Assembly: GCA_045543655.1 (NCBI GenBank)
Contig: JAZPXN010000093.1
Span: 31,325-95,324, forward strand
Length of the DNA: 64,000 nucleotides
From: RGIG995 sp045543655
GTDB taxonomy: Bacteria; Bacillota; Clostridia; Oscillospirales; UBA644
Direction of reading: 5' to 3'
The position numbers were made by a program, and so were the translations under genes. Below are positions 49,427 through 59,388 of this stretch, one piece after another. The notes under the pieces were generated by a model that saw only the letters and a program-made list of their open reading frames with translations, did no database searches and was not told the DNA's origin. Position 1 is the first letter of the stretch; each line of letters starts with the position of its first letter.

Positions 49427-50890
49427 ATGAATTTGATCTATAACGACGCGATGCTTTGCGACTTTTACGAATTCACCATGGGTAACGGTTACCTGAAGCA
49501 AGGAAAGAAGGATACGGTCAGTTGTTTCGATCTGTATTTCCGCCGGGTGCCCGATCAGGGCGGTTTTGCCATTGCGGCGGGACTGCAATCGGTAATCGAA
49601 TACGTAAAAGGCCTTCATTTTACGCCGGAGGATATCGCGTATCTGAGGTCGAAAAAGCTGTTCTGCGAGGAATTTCTGGATTATCTGGCCAATTTCAAAT
49701 TTGAATGCGAGGTGAGGGCCGTTCCGGAAGGGACGCCCGTCTTCCCCAACGAACCCATCGTGACGGTGAAGGGGCCTGCCATTCAGGCGCAATTGCTGGA
49801 AACCATGCTTCTCATCGCAATCAACCATCAATCCCTCATCGCCACCAAGGCGCACCGCATCGTAAAGGCGGCGAAGGGGCGGCCGGTCTTTGAATTCGGC
49901 TCCCGCCGGGCCCAGGGAAACAACGCCGCCATTCTGGGGGCGAGAGCGGCCTACATCGCCGGATGCACGGGGACGGCCTGCGCCGTCTGCGAGCAGATGT
50001 TCGGCATTCCCGCCGTCGGTACCATGGCCCATTCCTGGATCCAGATGTTTGACAGCGAATACGAAGCCTTTAAGGCTTACGCAGAGCTTTATCCAAACGC
50101 CTGTACCCTTTTGGTAGATACCTATAACGTGCTGAAATCCGGCATTCCCAACGCAATCAAGGTACACAACGAAGTGCTGGTGCCCGCGGGCGCACGGCTG
50201 AAGGGAATCCGCATTGACTCGGGAGACGTGGCCTATCTGACCAAAAAAGCACGGAAAATGCTGGACGACGCAGGAATGGAGGATTGCAAGATCTTCGTCT
50301 CCAACTCTCTGGACGAATATATTATCCGCGACATTCTTTCCCAAGGAGCGCAGGTAGACAATTTCGGCGTGGGGGAACGGCTGATCACCTCCAAGAGCGA
50401 ACCCGTCTTCGGCGGCGTTTACAAGGTCGTGGCAGTGGAAGAAAACGGAGAAATGATTCCCAAGATCAAGTGCTCCGAAAACGTGGAAAAGATCACCAAT
50501 CCCTGCGAAAAGGAGGTCTGGCGGCTTTATTCCAACACCACGGGACAGATGCTGGCAGATCTGATCGCCATCCGGGGAGAAGAATTCGATTTCACAAAGC
50601 CCATCGAGCTGTTCCATCCCGATTTTCCGTGGAAGCGGAAGACCTTCGAAGACTATACGGCGAAGAAATTACTGGTCCCGGTCTTTGAAAAGGGGGAGCT
50701 GATCTACGATATGCCGACGGCCCAGGAGATCCGGGAATATTGCAAAGAGCAAACCGGCCATCTATGGGAAGAGGTGGTTCGGTTTGAGAATCCGGAGCAT
50801 TATTACGTAGACCTTTCCCAAAAGCTGTGGGATACCAAACGCGCCTTACTGATGAAAGCAAATATAAAACAGGGGAATTCCAATGACTGA
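49427..50890 (+). CDS. pncB: Nicotinate phosphoribosyltransferase
   Basis: The 487-residue protein begins MNLIYNDAMLCDFYEFTMGNGYL and has the phosphoribosyltransferase signatures FEFGSRRAQG, GTMAHSWIQMF, LLVDTYNVLKSGI and GIRIDSGDVAYLTKKAR. It converts nicotinate and PRPP to nicotinate mononucleotide, the salvage route to NAD. The de novo genes nadB and nadC and the repressor niaR lie about 11 kb downstream. Its stop overlaps the recJ start by 8 nt. Confidence 0.97.
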   Translation: MNLIYNDAMLCDFYEFTMGNGYLKQGKKDTVSCFDLYFRRVPDQGGFAIAAGLQSVIEYVKGLHFTPEDIAYLRSKKLFCEEFLDYLANFKFECEVRAVPEGTPVFPNEPIVTVKGPAIQAQLLETMLLIAINHQSLIATKAHRIVKAAKGRPVFEFGSRRAQGNNAAILGARAAYIAGCTGTACAVCEQMFGIPAVGTMAHSWIQMFDSEYEAFKAYAELYPNACTLLVDTYNVLKSGIPNAIKVHNEVLVPAGARLKGIRIDSGDVAYLTKKARKMLDDAGMEDCKIFVSNSLDEYIIRDILSQGAQVDNFGVGERLITSKSEPVFGGVYKVVAVEENGEMIPKIKCSENVEKITNPCEKEVWRLYSNTTGQMLADLIAIRGEEFDFTKPIELFHPDFPWKRKTFEDYTAKKLLVPVFEKGELIYDMPTAQEIREYCKEQTGHLWEEVVRFENPEHYYVDLSQKLWDTKRALLMKANIKQGNSND

Positions 50891-52943
50891 TGAAAAATGG
50901 ATCGTGCGGCAACAGGACGAAGAAACCGTTGCCCGGATCCGGAGAGAATGCGGCCTCTCCGACGGCGTGGCCCGGCTTCTGTACAACCGGGGCATTACCG
51001 AAGGAGAAGAGATCCGTAAATTCCTGAAAAACGATCTTCGGGAAAACCTGCACGATCCCTTTCTGCTGTGCGATATGGACCGGGCGGTGGAGCGGGTCAA
51101 CCGGGCCGTGGAAAACGGCGAAAAGATCACCGTTTACGGGGATTACGACGTAGACGGCATCACGTCCACCGTAATCTTATACAAGTACTTATCCGGCAGG
51201 ACGGCCAATCTTGATTTTTACATTCCTTCCCGGCTGGAGGAGGGATACGGACTGAACGGAGCGGCGGTAGAGGCCATCCGGGAGGGCGGATCCACCCTGC
51301 TGATCACCGTAGATACGGGGACGACGGCAGTGGAAGAGATCGCCCATGCGAAGGCGATCGGCCTTGACGTCGTGGTCACCGACCATCACGAATGCATGGA
51401 GGTCCTGCCCGATTGCCCGGTGGTCAATCCGAAGCGGAAGGATTCGGTTTATCCTTTCCCGGAGCTGGCCGGGGTCGGCGTGGTATTTAAATTTATCAGC
51501 GCCTGTATGGGAGATTCCATGGAGGCCTTCCGACTTTACGGCGGGATCACCGCCATCGGGACCATTGCAGACATCATGCCGATTCTGGACGAAAACCGAT
51601 CGATCGTCCGGTACGGGCTGGAAAATCTGGAAAAGAACTGTCCGCCGGGCATCGAAGCGCTGCTGAAGCTGAGCGGAAGCACCGAGGGGATCATCGATAC
51701 CAACGTCATTGCCTATCAGATCGCGCCCCGGATGAATGCGGCGGGACGGATCAGCGATTGCAAGGTATCGGTCCGGTTACTTCTGGAAAACGATCCGGAA
51801 AAAGCGGAGGCGTTGGCCAAGGAGCTGTGCGACTGCAACGTGGAACGCAAGGAAAAGGAACAGCAGGTGGTGCGGGATATCGACCTGATCCTCGCGGGGC
51901 AGGCCCCGAAGGATAAGATCATGGTCTACGCCTCCGATCGGTGGCACAACGGGGTCATCGGCATTGCGGCCTCCCGGCTGACCGAGCGATACGCCCGTCC
52001 CTGCATCTTGATTTGCTTCGACGGCGATTCGGCCAAGGGGTCCGCCCGGAGCGTCCGGGGGGTCAACCTCTTCGAGCTGGTGGGAAGGTCGGCAGAGCAT
52101 CTGGAAAATTTCGGCGGCCACGAGATGGCGGTGGGGCTTACTTTAAAGCGGGAGAATTACGAGACCTTCGTCCGGCACATCACTGCAAACGCAGAAGAAA
52201 TCCCCGACGAGGCGCTGATCCCCACCTGCGAAGCGGAATTTGAAGTAGACGAAAAAGCGTTTTCCTTTGATTTCGTCCGTTCTCTGGCGGCCATGGAACC
52301 CTTTGGAAACGGAAATCCTTATCCGTCCGTGGTAGCCCGGGAGCTGAAGGTCCGGAGCATCTCCGGAGTCAGCGGAGGAAAGCACACCCGGCTGACGCTG
52401 GAAAAGAACGGAAAAGATTTTTCCGCCATGTGGTTTGGCCACGCGCCGGAAGAAACCGAGCTGCAGGAAGGAGACACGGTAGACGTCTTCTGCTCCGTAA
52501 CCGAAAAAACCTTCCGTCAGCGTCCTATGCTGAACGTGACGATCCGGAGCGTGCGTTTTTCCGAGGATACGTCGAACACACGCTACCGGGAATGCTACCG
52601 CGCCTACCGGGGGCAGGGGGAAGAACTGCCGGAAGACTGCCGGATCAACCGGGGAATCATGGTGGCGCTCTACCGCTATCTGAAGGCAACCGCCCTGAAC
52701 AGCGGCAACGAAAGCACCCTTCTGCGGCGGCCGGAAACGGTCGTAAGAGCGGTGCGGAGCCGTTACAACGTAGAATTCAACTATTGCCGGCTGATGCTCT
52801 GCTTGGACACCATGCAGGAGCTGGGGCTGATCCGGTATCACGAAGATAAAGCACTTTCGGTGACCGTCTTCCGGACGGAAGAAAAGGTCGACCTTTGCAA
52901 GGCCCACGATTGGGATAAAATTTCTTCTGCAGACAAGGGATAA
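50883..52943 (+). CDS. recJ: Single-stranded-DNA exonuclease RecJ
   Basis: The 686-residue protein has the DHH-family motifs GDYDVDGITSTVILYKYL, VDTGTTAVEEI and VVTDHHECM and the DHHA1 region (GSARSVRGVNLFELV). Extra C-terminal residues follow (about 560-686), with an OB-like and a small helical segment. RecJ degrades 5' single strands in repair and recombination. It overlaps pncB by 8 nt; the ribosome site AGGGGAATTCC lies in pncB. Confidence 0.95.
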   Translation: MTDEKWIVRQQDEETVARIRRECGLSDGVARLLYNRGITEGEEIRKFLKNDLRENLHDPFLLCDMDRAVERVNRAVENGEKITVYGDYDVDGITSTVILYKYLSGRTANLDFYIPSRLEEGYGLNGAAVEAIREGGSTLLITVDTGTTAVEEIAHAKAIGLDVVVTDHHECMEVLPDCPVVNPKRKDSVYPFPELAGVGVVFKFISACMGDSMEAFRLYGGITAIGTIADIMPILDENRSIVRYGLENLEKNCPPGIEALLKLSGSTEGIIDTNVIAYQIAPRMNAAGRISDCKVSVRLLLENDPEKAEALAKELCDCNVERKEKEQQVVRDIDLILAGQAPKDKIMVYASDRWHNGVIGIAASRLTERYARPCILICFDGDSAKGSARSVRGVNLFELVGRSAEHLENFGGHEMAVGLTLKRENYETFVRHITANAEEIPDEALIPTCEAEFEVDEKAFSFDFVRSLAAMEPFGNGNPYPSVVARELKVRSISGVSGGKHTRLTLEKNGKDFSAMWFGHAPEETELQEGDTVDVFCSVTEKTFRQRPMLNVTIRSVRFSEDTSNTRYRECYRAYRGQGEELPEDCRINRGIMVALYRYLKATALNSGNESTLLRRPETVVRAVRSRYNVEFNYCRLMLCLDTMQELGLIRYHEDKALSVTVFRTEEKVDLCKAHDWDKISSADKG

Positions 52944-52947
52944 GCAT

Positions 52948-55095
52948 ATGTGTGAAGAATTGATTTTGGAATTTTTGAAAATTCCTGCGGAAAGCGACGT
53001 AAGATACAACCTTGACCGCATCCGGGAGGCGGCGGAATTTGCCGCGCGCTGTCACGACGGACAGCTGCGCAAATCGGGAGAGCCTTATATCATCCATCCC
53101 CTGGAGGTGGCAAAGATCCTCATCTCCTACGGAATGGACGACTCCTGCATTATTGCAAGTCTTCTGCACGACGTCATTGAGGATACGGACGTAACGAAAG
53201 AGGAAGTGGCTCAGCGTTTTTCTCCGGAGATCGCCGAATTGGTGGACGGAGTTACGAAGCTGGGACGGATCAACTATACATCCAAGGAAGAACAGCAGGT
53301 AGAAAATCTGCGGAAAATGCTGCTGGCCATGGCAAAGGATATCCGGGTCATTATGATCAAGCTGGCCGACCGGCTTCATAATATGCGGACGCTGGAATAC
53401 CAGACCGAGGACAAAAAGCGGAGCAAGGCCATGGAGACCCTTGAAGTCTACGCCCCCCTTGCCCACCGTCTGGGAATCCAGAATCTGAAGAGCGAGCTGG
53501 AAGACATTGCCCTGAAATACATCGACCCCATCGGCTACGACGAAATCGTCAACGACCTGGAGGTATTCCACGAGAACAACGAACGGTTCATCCGCATCAA
53601 AAAGACCATTACCGAGGCGCTGGAAAAAGAAGGCATCAAGGCCACCATCGAAAGCCGGATCAAGCATATTTACAGCATTTACCGGAAAATGTTCAAGCAG
53701 AACAAGGATTTCGACGAGATCTACGATCTTTACGCCTTCCGCATCATCGTGGATAAAACCACGGAATGCTACAACGTGCTGGGGCTGATGCACGATCAGT
53801 TCTCCGCGATTCCCGGACGGCTGAAGGACTACATTGCCACGCCGAAGCCGAATATGTATCAATCCCTGCATACGACGGTTTCCTTCGAGGGATACCTTTT
53901 TGAAATCCAAATCCGCACCCACGAGATGCATAAGATTGCGGAGCTGGGCATTGCGGCCCACTGGAAATACAAGACCGGCCGGATCGGAAAAGATCCTCTG
54001 GACGAACAGCTTTCCTGGGTGCGCAAGCTTCTGGAAGTCCAAAGTGACGTTAACGACGCAGACGACTTTCTGAAGACCTTCAAGATCGACCTGTTTGCCG
54101 ATCAGGTCTTCGTTTCCACCCCCAAGGGAGATATTATTACCCTGCACGCAGACTCCACCGTCATTGACTTTGCTTACGCCATCCATACGCAGGTGGGCAA
54201 CAAGATGATCGGAGCGAAGATCAACGGCCGCATCGTAGAACTGACCTCCAAAATGCAGAACGGGGACGTGGTGGAGATTCTGACCTCGGATTCCTCCGCA
54301 GGCCCTTCCCGAGACTGGCTGAATCTGGTCAAGACCAACGAAGCGAAGGCAAAGATCCGGCAATGGTTCAAAAAAGAAAAGAGAGAAGAAAACATCCTGC
54401 AGGGACGGGCGGATCTGGAGCGGGAAATGAAGCGAAGCCTGATCAATCTGGCCAACGTCAGCGAAAAGGAGCTTTTTGCCCCCATTCTCGCCCGATACGG
54501 CCTTGAGACCTCCGACGATCTTTACGCCGCCATCGGCTACGGCGGGGTATCCATTTCCAAGATCCTGCCCAAATTAAAAGTGGATTATAGCAAAATGATC
54601 CGCAAGCAGGCGGAGCAACAACCGCTGCAGCCCGCCACCTTCCAACCCAAGCGCAAGCCCGTGGGCGGCGTCGTTGTGGACGATATTGACAACTGTCTCG
54701 TCCGTCTGGCAGGGTGCTGCGTGCCGGTGCCCGGGGATGAGATCGTAGGATTTATTACCCGGGGCAACGGAGTTACGGTCCATCAGACCAACTGTCCTCA
54801 TCTGAAGGGCATCGAGGCCGGGCGACTGGTCAAGGTGCATTGGGAGGACGCAGAAAACGAGTATTTCAACACGACCTTGACCGTCGACGCCTTAAACCGC
54901 ATCGACCTTCTGGCAGACATCTCCTCTGCCCTGGCCCAGATGCACATTATGACCCGGGGCCTTTCCATGCAGCAGATTCCCAACGGCGACGTGCGGGTGG
55001 TGCTGAATATTGAGGTTCACAGTCTGTCTCATCTGGAGATCGTGGCAAAGCGGCTCCGGAAGCTCAAGGACGTTTTGAAAGTAGAAAGAGCGTAA
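52948..55095 (+). CDS. (p)ppGpp synthetase/hydrolase (RelA/SpoT)
   Basis: The 715-residue protein has the HD hydrolase domain (HPLEVAKILISYGM, SLLHDVIEDTD), the synthetase domain with FRIIVDKTTECYNVLGLMHD and KDYIATPKPNMYQSLHTTV, then a TGS domain (FVSTPKGDIITLHADSTVIDFAYAIHT). A C-terminal ACT domain follows. It makes and degrades the alarmone (p)ppGpp. It is the single long Rel of Bacillota. It starts 4 nt after recJ ends and its stop is 4 nt from the dtd start. Confidence 0.97.
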   Translation: MCEELILEFLKIPAESDVRYNLDRIREAAEFAARCHDGQLRKSGEPYIIHPLEVAKILISYGMDDSCIIASLLHDVIEDTDVTKEEVAQRFSPEIAELVDGVTKLGRINYTSKEEQQVENLRKMLLAMAKDIRVIMIKLADRLHNMRTLEYQTEDKKRSKAMETLEVYAPLAHRLGIQNLKSELEDIALKYIDPIGYDEIVNDLEVFHENNERFIRIKKTITEALEKEGIKATIESRIKHIYSIYRKMFKQNKDFDEIYDLYAFRIIVDKTTECYNVLGLMHDQFSAIPGRLKDYIATPKPNMYQSLHTTVSFEGYLFEIQIRTHEMHKIAELGIAAHWKYKTGRIGKDPLDEQLSWVRKLLEVQSDVNDADDFLKTFKIDLFADQVFVSTPKGDIITLHADSTVIDFAYAIHTQVGNKMIGAKINGRIVELTSKMQNGDVVEILTSDSSAGPSRDWLNLVKTNEAKAKIRQWFKKEKREENILQGRADLEREMKRSLINLANVSEKELFAPILARYGLETSDDLYAAIGYGGVSISKILPKLKVDYSKMIRKQAEQQPLQPATFQPKRKPVGGVVVDDIDNCLVRLAGCCVPVPGDEIVGFITRGNGVTVHQTNCPHLKGIEAGRLVKVHWEDAENEYFNTTLTVDALNRIDLLADISSALAQMHIMTRGLSMQQIPNGDVRVVLNIEVHSLSHLEIVAKRLRKLKDVLKVERA

Positions 55096-55099
55096 CGAT

Positions 55100-55549
55100 A
55101 TGAGAGCAGTCATTCAACGGGTACGGAAAGCCTCTCTTTCCGCCGACGGAGTGCCCCATTCCGAGATCGGGGCGGGGATGCTGATCTTTCTTGGCGTCTG
55201 CCCGGAGGATTCGGAAAAGGAAGTAGATTTTCTGGTGCGCAAATGCGCCAATCTGCGGATCTTTGAGGATGAAAACGGAAAAATGAACGTCTCCCCTGCC
55301 AATGCCGGGGCGGAGGCTCTGGCCGTTTCCCAATTCACCCTTCTCGGCTCCTGCGCCGAAGGAAACCGACCCTATTTCGGAGGGGCGGCGCGACCGGAGA
55401 TTGCAGAGCCGTTGTACGATCGGTTCTGTGCGGAGTTGGCAAAGCTGCTCCCCACGAAAACCGGTGTTTTCGGCGCTGACATGCAGATCGAAACGGTTTG
55501 CGACGGCCCGGTAACCATTCTGATGGACACGAAGGAGTTGATGAAATGA
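55100..55549 (+). CDS. dtd: D-aminoacyl-tRNA deacylase
   Basis: The 149-residue protein begins MRAVIQRVRKASL and has the active-site SQFTLLG and the C-terminal GPVT cross-subunit motif near residue 136 (CDGPVTILMDT). It removes D-amino acids and Gly from mischarged tRNA. It is the usual neighbour of rel in Bacillota. It overlaps the next gene start by 4 nt (ATGA). Confidence 0.97.
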   Translation: MRAVIQRVRKASLSADGVPHSEIGAGMLIFLGVCPEDSEKEVDFLVRKCANLRIFEDENGKMNVSPANAGAEALAVSQFTLLGSCAEGNRPYFGGAARPEIAEPLYDRFCAELAKLLPTKTGVFGADMQIETVCDGPVTILMDTKELMK

Positions 55550-56175
55550 CGGTAAAACGGATTCTGGTGGGAGACCTTTACACCAACTGCTATCTTCTCA
55601 CCTTTTCCGACCGGGTAGCGGTGGTTGATCCGGGAGGACATACGGAAAAAATTCTGAAATTCTGCGGAGAATTGCCCGTAACGGACATTCTTCTCACCCA
55701 CGGACATCTGGATCATACGGCGGCGATGGGAGATCTTTGCGACCGTTTTTCGCCCCGGGTATGGATGCACGGAGACGATGAAAAATACCTGAACGGCGAT
55801 CCCCTCCGCGCTCCCGCCTCTGCACCGCAGTCCCATTGGAGATACGATTACAAGGCCACGGACTTCGTTGCGGACGGGGACGAAATCGTCCTCGGAGAAG
55901 AAGACGAAAGGATCGTTCTTCAGGTTCTGCACACGCCGGGGCACACTCCCGGCTCGATCTGCTTTTATTGGAAGGAGCAGAATCTGCTCTTCTCCGGCGA
56001 CACCCTTTTCAAGGACACCCGGGGACGGACCGATTTTCCCTTGGGAAGCCATCAAGACATTGCCGATTCCCTCCACCGGCTTGCCTCCCTCCCCCCGGAA
56101 ACGGCGGTTTATCCCGGACACGGATTCGGGACGAAGATCGGCGCGGAAGAATGGATCAAGGGTGAGATCTTTTGA
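55546..56175 (+). CDS. Metallo-beta-lactamase-fold hydrolase (glyoxalase II-like)
   Basis: The 209-residue protein has the metal motif THGHLDHTAAM, a later HTPGHTPGSIC, GDTLF and the terminal PGHGFGTK. It is of the YcbL/GloB-like type and may hydrolyse a thioester or a related small substrate. The start at 55546 overlaps the dtd stop (ATGA), and AAGGAG lies 9 nt upstream. Its stop overlaps the next TTG start by 4 nt. The true substrate is unknown. Confidence 0.92.
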   Translation: MTVKRILVGDLYTNCYLLTFSDRVAVVDPGGHTEKILKFCGELPVTDILLTHGHLDHTAAMGDLCDRFSPRVWMHGDDEKYLNGDPLRAPASAPQSHWRYDYKATDFVADGDEIVLGEEDERIVLQVLHTPGHTPGSICFYWKEQNLLFSGDTLFKDTRGRTDFPLGSHQDIADSLHRLASLPPETAVYPGHGFGTKIGAEEWIKGEIF

Positions 56176-57545
56176 AGCTGATACTGAATCATACCGACGA
56201 CAGCTTTGACGTCGTCGCACTGTCGAATTTATTCTTTCCCCGGGACGGATTTACGGAAGAAAAGGGGAAAATTCTGACCGTGACCAGGGACGAAAAGGGC
56301 TTTGAGGCCGTTTTCGCGTGGAACGGCAAGGAATACCGTTCTTACTACGAGATCGACGAAGGACTCCACGACGGAGCGCGGTGCTCCATCAAGCGGGCGG
56401 CCTACGACGTATTCTCCGAGGCTACCGGGATCGTCTCCCCCTGGGGGATTCTGTCCGGAGTGAGGCCGATCCGGTTTTACGAAACGCTTTTGGGCATATA
56501 CGGAGCGAAAACGGAAGATATTATGAAGGGGTCTTATCTTGTCACCCAAGAGAAGATCGACCTTTGCAAGGCCACGGTCGAAGGGCAGAAAGCGGCCCGG
56601 GAAGCGGATCTTCCGGGGGATGCGGGGATGTATATCTCGATCCCCTTCTGTCCCAGCCGATGCAAATATTGCTCCTTCGTCTCCCAGGTGACGGGAGAGG
56701 AAAACAAGCTGATCCCGGAATATCTGGAGGTTCTGAAGGAAGAAATCCGGGCGAAGGCGGCATTGGCCAGGGAAAAGGGGCATCGCATCACCACCGTCTA
56801 TATCGGCGGAGGTACGCCGACCACCCTTTCGGCGGCGCAGATGGACGATCTGATGCAATGCATTGCCGGGGTCGTAGAGGTTCCGAAGCTGCTGGAATAT
56901 ACGGTGGAGGCGGGGCGGCCGGATACGATTACGGCGGAGAAGCTGAAGGTCATCGAAGGCAACGGGGCGGGGCGCATCAGCGTCAATCCCCAAACGCTGA
57001 GCGACGAGATCCTGGCGGCGGTAGGGCGAAAGCACACGGCGGCCCAATTCTACGAGGCCTACGCCCTGGCCCGGAAAACGGGGCTTTCGGTCAACGTAGA
57101 CCTGATCGCAGGCCTGCCGGGCGACTCGCCGAAGCAATTCGAAGAGACAATGAAGGGCGTTACGGGGCTGGATCCCCACAACATTACCGTCCACACGCTC
57201 TATCTGAAGCGGGCGGCGGATTATGCGGAGCAGAATCCGGAGGACTTTACGAAAAACGCCCGGGACGCGGTGGAAATGGTGCGTATTTCTCAGGAATATT
57301 GCCGGAAATACGGCTATTTTCCCTATTATCTCTACCGGCAGAAGAACACGGTGGGCAATCTGGAAAACGTGGGCTACGCCAAGGAAGGGTTTGAAAGTCC
57401 CTATAATATCTACATGATGGACGATCTGCAGCCCATATACGGGGCGGGAGCCAACGCTACGACGAAATTCATCGAAAACGGTAAGGTTTCTCGGGTCTGC
57501 AACACGAAATTTGCTTACAATTATCTCAAGGAGAGATGGAAATGA
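56172..57545 (+). CDS. hemZ: Radical SAM coproporphyrinogen III oxidase-like HemZ
   Basis: The 457-residue protein starts at a TTG (LKLILNHTDDSFDV), overlapping the previous stop as TTGA. The N-terminal substrate-recognition region leads to a radical SAM core with C-x3-C-x2-C (FCPSRCKYCSFVS) and the HemN-like YIGGGTPTTLSAAQM. HemN-type C-terminal residues follow (NLENVGYAK, YGAGANATTKF). HemZ of Bacillota dehydrogenates coproporphyrinogen III, but related proteins have other targets. No other haem gene is in the window, so the pathway role is unproved. Confidence 0.88.
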   Translation: MKLILNHTDDSFDVVALSNLFFPRDGFTEEKGKILTVTRDEKGFEAVFAWNGKEYRSYYEIDEGLHDGARCSIKRAAYDVFSEATGIVSPWGILSGVRPIRFYETLLGIYGAKTEDIMKGSYLVTQEKIDLCKATVEGQKAAREADLPGDAGMYISIPFCPSRCKYCSFVSQVTGEENKLIPEYLEVLKEEIRAKAALAREKGHRITTVYIGGGTPTTLSAAQMDDLMQCIAGVVEVPKLLEYTVEAGRPDTITAEKLKVIEGNGAGRISVNPQTLSDEILAAVGRKHTAAQFYEAYALARKTGLSVNVDLIAGLPGDSPKQFEETMKGVTGLDPHNITVHTLYLKRAADYAEQNPEDFTKNARDAVEMVRISQEYCRKYGYFPYYLYRQKNTVGNLENVGYAKEGFESPYNIYMMDDLQPIYGAGANATTKFIENGKVSRVCNTKFAYNYLKERWK

Positions 57546-58462
57546 TCTACCCCACCCATTGCGAATATTCCATTGACGATATCAACCGGCTCGTGACCGA
57601 CGATCCGGAGCGGCTGATCGCGCTGGCGGAGCGGGACTACGCAAGCCAACTGCAGGAGGCGGTGATCCGCTTTGAGAGACACCGGGTGCTGTGTCTTGCG
57701 GGGCCTTCCGGGTCGGGAAAGACCACCACGGCAAACAAGCTGGCAGCCATGCTGACCGGGCAGGGGCGGAAGACCGTCGTTCTTTCCATGGACGATTTCT
57801 ATAAAAACGAAAAGGATATGATCCCGGAGAACGGGAAACTGAATTACGAGGTCATCGAGGCCCTGGAGATCGATCTTCTGCAGGAAAAGATCAAGGATCT
57901 TCTTGCGGGCAAGAAAACGGCGTTGCCCCGGTACGATTTTGCCTCGGCCACCCGGCGGGACGACGATTACGCCGTGACGCTGCCGGAAAACGGGTGCATC
58001 ATCATCGAGGGGATTCACGGGCTTCACGAGGAAGTGGCGGAGTGCTTTGAAAAGGATCTGCTGTTTCGGGTCTATATCTCCCCTCACAGCGGATTTCAGA
58101 ACGAAGACGGCATCGGCGTGGACAAACGGCAGGTGCGGCTGACCCGCAGAATGATCCGGGACAATCACCATCGGGACGTGACTCCCATGGAGACGCTGAA
58201 GCTGTGGGAGGAGGTCTGCCGGGCGGAGGATCTGTACGTGCGCCCCATGGCGCGGTTTGCCGACTATCGCATCAATTCCGTCCATCTTTACGAGCCTTCT
58301 CTTTTCCGGGACGAGATGATCGGCCTTCTGAATCAGGTCCCCCGGGAGAGCAAATATTATCAGATGACCGAAAATCTGAAATATTCTCTGGAAAAATTCG
58401 CTCCTTTGGCCATGAGTTTTCTGCCGGAAGATTCCCTTTTGCGGGAGTTCACAAAAAATTAA
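57542..58462 (+). CDS. Uridine kinase-like nucleoside kinase
   Basis: The 306-residue protein starts MIYPTHCEYSIDDI and overlaps the hemZ stop by 4 nt (ATGA). The start at 57542 has AGGAG 8 nt upstream; the ATG at 57536 is too close. A PRK/URK ATPase core has Walker A GPSGSGKTTTANKL and VLSMDDFYKNEKDM and the LPRYDFASATRR base-binding loop. It phosphorylates uridine/cytidine or a related small molecule. It is the last gene of the long plus-strand run. Confidence 0.88.
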   Translation: MIYPTHCEYSIDDINRLVTDDPERLIALAERDYASQLQEAVIRFERHRVLCLAGPSGSGKTTTANKLAAMLTGQGRKTVVLSMDDFYKNEKDMIPENGKLNYEVIEALEIDLLQEKIKDLLAGKKTALPRYDFASATRRDDDYAVTLPENGCIIIEGIHGLHEEVAECFEKDLLFRVYISPHSGFQNEDGIGVDKRQVRLTRRMIRDNHHRDVTPMETLKLWEEVCRAEDLYVRPMARFADYRINSVHLYEPSLFRDEMIGLLNQVPRESKYYQMTENLKYSLEKFAPLAMSFLPEDSLLREFTKN

Positions 58463-58495
58463 CAGGAACTTTCCCATCTTTTTCCCTTGCGGGAC

Positions 58496-58524
58496 TTGAC
58501 AGAAAGGGTTTTTTCGTGTATAAT
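58496..58524 (+). promoter_or_regulatory. Promoter of rpsU
   Basis: TTGACA (58496-58501) and TATAAT (58519-58524) with a 17-nt spacer, about 60 nt before the rpsU ATG. Confidence 0.9.
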
Positions 58525-58585
58525 ATTATAGGATTTTGAGAAATCAGAGTCATTCAGCGTATACGATGGAGGGAGGGAATTAAAA

Positions 58586-58762
58586 ATGTCTGAAATCAAG
58601 ATCAAAGATAACGAATCGTTGGATAGTGCGCTCCGTCGTTTTAAGAGACAGTGTGCGAAAGCCGGGACTTTGGCTGAGCTGAGAAAACGTGAACACTACG
58701 AAAAGCCTTCCGTCAAGCGCAAGAAGAAGTCCGAAGCAGCAAGAAAGCGCAAGTACAAATAA
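58586..58762 (+). CDS. rpsU: 30S ribosomal protein S21
   Basis: The 58-residue protein MSEIKIKDNESLDSALRRFK continues with the basic S21 tail (KKKSEAARKRKYK). S21 binds the platform of the small subunit near the anti-Shine-Dalgarno region. The start at 58586 follows the GGAGGGAGGGA purine tract by about 8 nt. A perfect terminator at 58770-58798 follows. It is a single gene with its own promoter. Confidence 0.97.
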   Translation: MSEIKIKDNESLDSALRRFKRQCAKAGTLAELRKREHYEKPSVKRKKKSEAARKRKYK

Positions 58763-58769
58763 CGATCCG

Positions 58770-58798
58770 AAAGTGCATGATTCCGCATCATGCACTTT
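58770..58798 (+). terminator. Terminator after rpsU
   Basis: A perfect 12-bp stem AAAGTGCATGAT/ATCATGCACTTT with a TCCGC loop, then a run of eight T. Confidence 0.95.
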
Positions 58799-58825
58799 TT
58801 TTTCACGTTTTTCTCAGGAGGATTT

Positions 58826-59323
58826 ATGAGTTTTTACACGCCTACCCTTCGGCTCCGCCGGTATACCCAGGTGACCCCTGCCCTGCTGAACGAAATGGGC
58901 ATCCGGGGGATCATCACCGATCTGGACGACACGCTGGCCGCCCGGAACGTATTTCTCCCCGACGAGGAGGTGCAGGCCTGGGTGAAGGGGCTGACCGACG
59001 CGGGGATCAAGATCGTCATCGTGTCGAACAATCACCAAAAACGCACCGAGGACTTTGCCGCGCCCCTGGGGCTGACTTGCTTCTATGAAGCGCTGAAGCC
59101 GTCGAAAAAGGCGATTTTCAAGGCTCTGGACGTCCTTGGGATGCCCAAAGAAGAGGTGCTTCTTCTGGGGGATCAGTTATTCACCGATATGGCCGCCGCC
59201 CACCGCTGCGGGATGAAGGCCATTCTGGTGGATCCCGTGGGCACCTACGGCGGATGGTTCGTCCACTTCAAGCGCAAATTGGAAATCCCCCTGCGCAAAA
59301 AAATCAAATACGATCACGAATAA
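58826..59323 (+). CDS. YqeG-family HAD phosphatase
   Basis: The 165-residue protein has the HAD motif ITDLDDTLAA near the N-terminus, the KIVIVSNNHQKR second motif and KPSKKAIFKAL and LLLGDQLFTDMAAAHRCG third/fourth motifs. It is of the YqeG class (HAD IIIA), whose substrate is not known; it is often next to aroE or yqeH genes, but here it follows rpsU. The ATG at 58826 follows AGGAGG by 4 nt. A hairpin follows. Confidence 0.93.
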   Translation: MSFYTPTLRLRRYTQVTPALLNEMGIRGIITDLDDTLAARNVFLPDEEVQAWVKGLTDAGIKIVIVSNNHQKRTEDFAAPLGLTCFYEALKPSKKAIFKALDVLGMPKEEVLLLGDQLFTDMAAAHRCGMKAILVDPVGTYGGWFVHFKRKLEIPLRKKIKYDHE

Positions 59324-59329
59324 CAAAAA

Positions 59330-59355
59330 TCCCACGGAATTCACGTTCCGTGGGA
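59330..59355. terminator. Terminator after yqeG, before the lipoprotein genes
   Basis: A 10-bp stem TCCCACGGAA/TTCCGTGGGA with a 6-nt loop and T-runs on both sides, between convergent genes. Confidence 0.9.
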
Positions 59356-59388
59356 CTTTTTATATAATGCACAAAATCACACCCATCC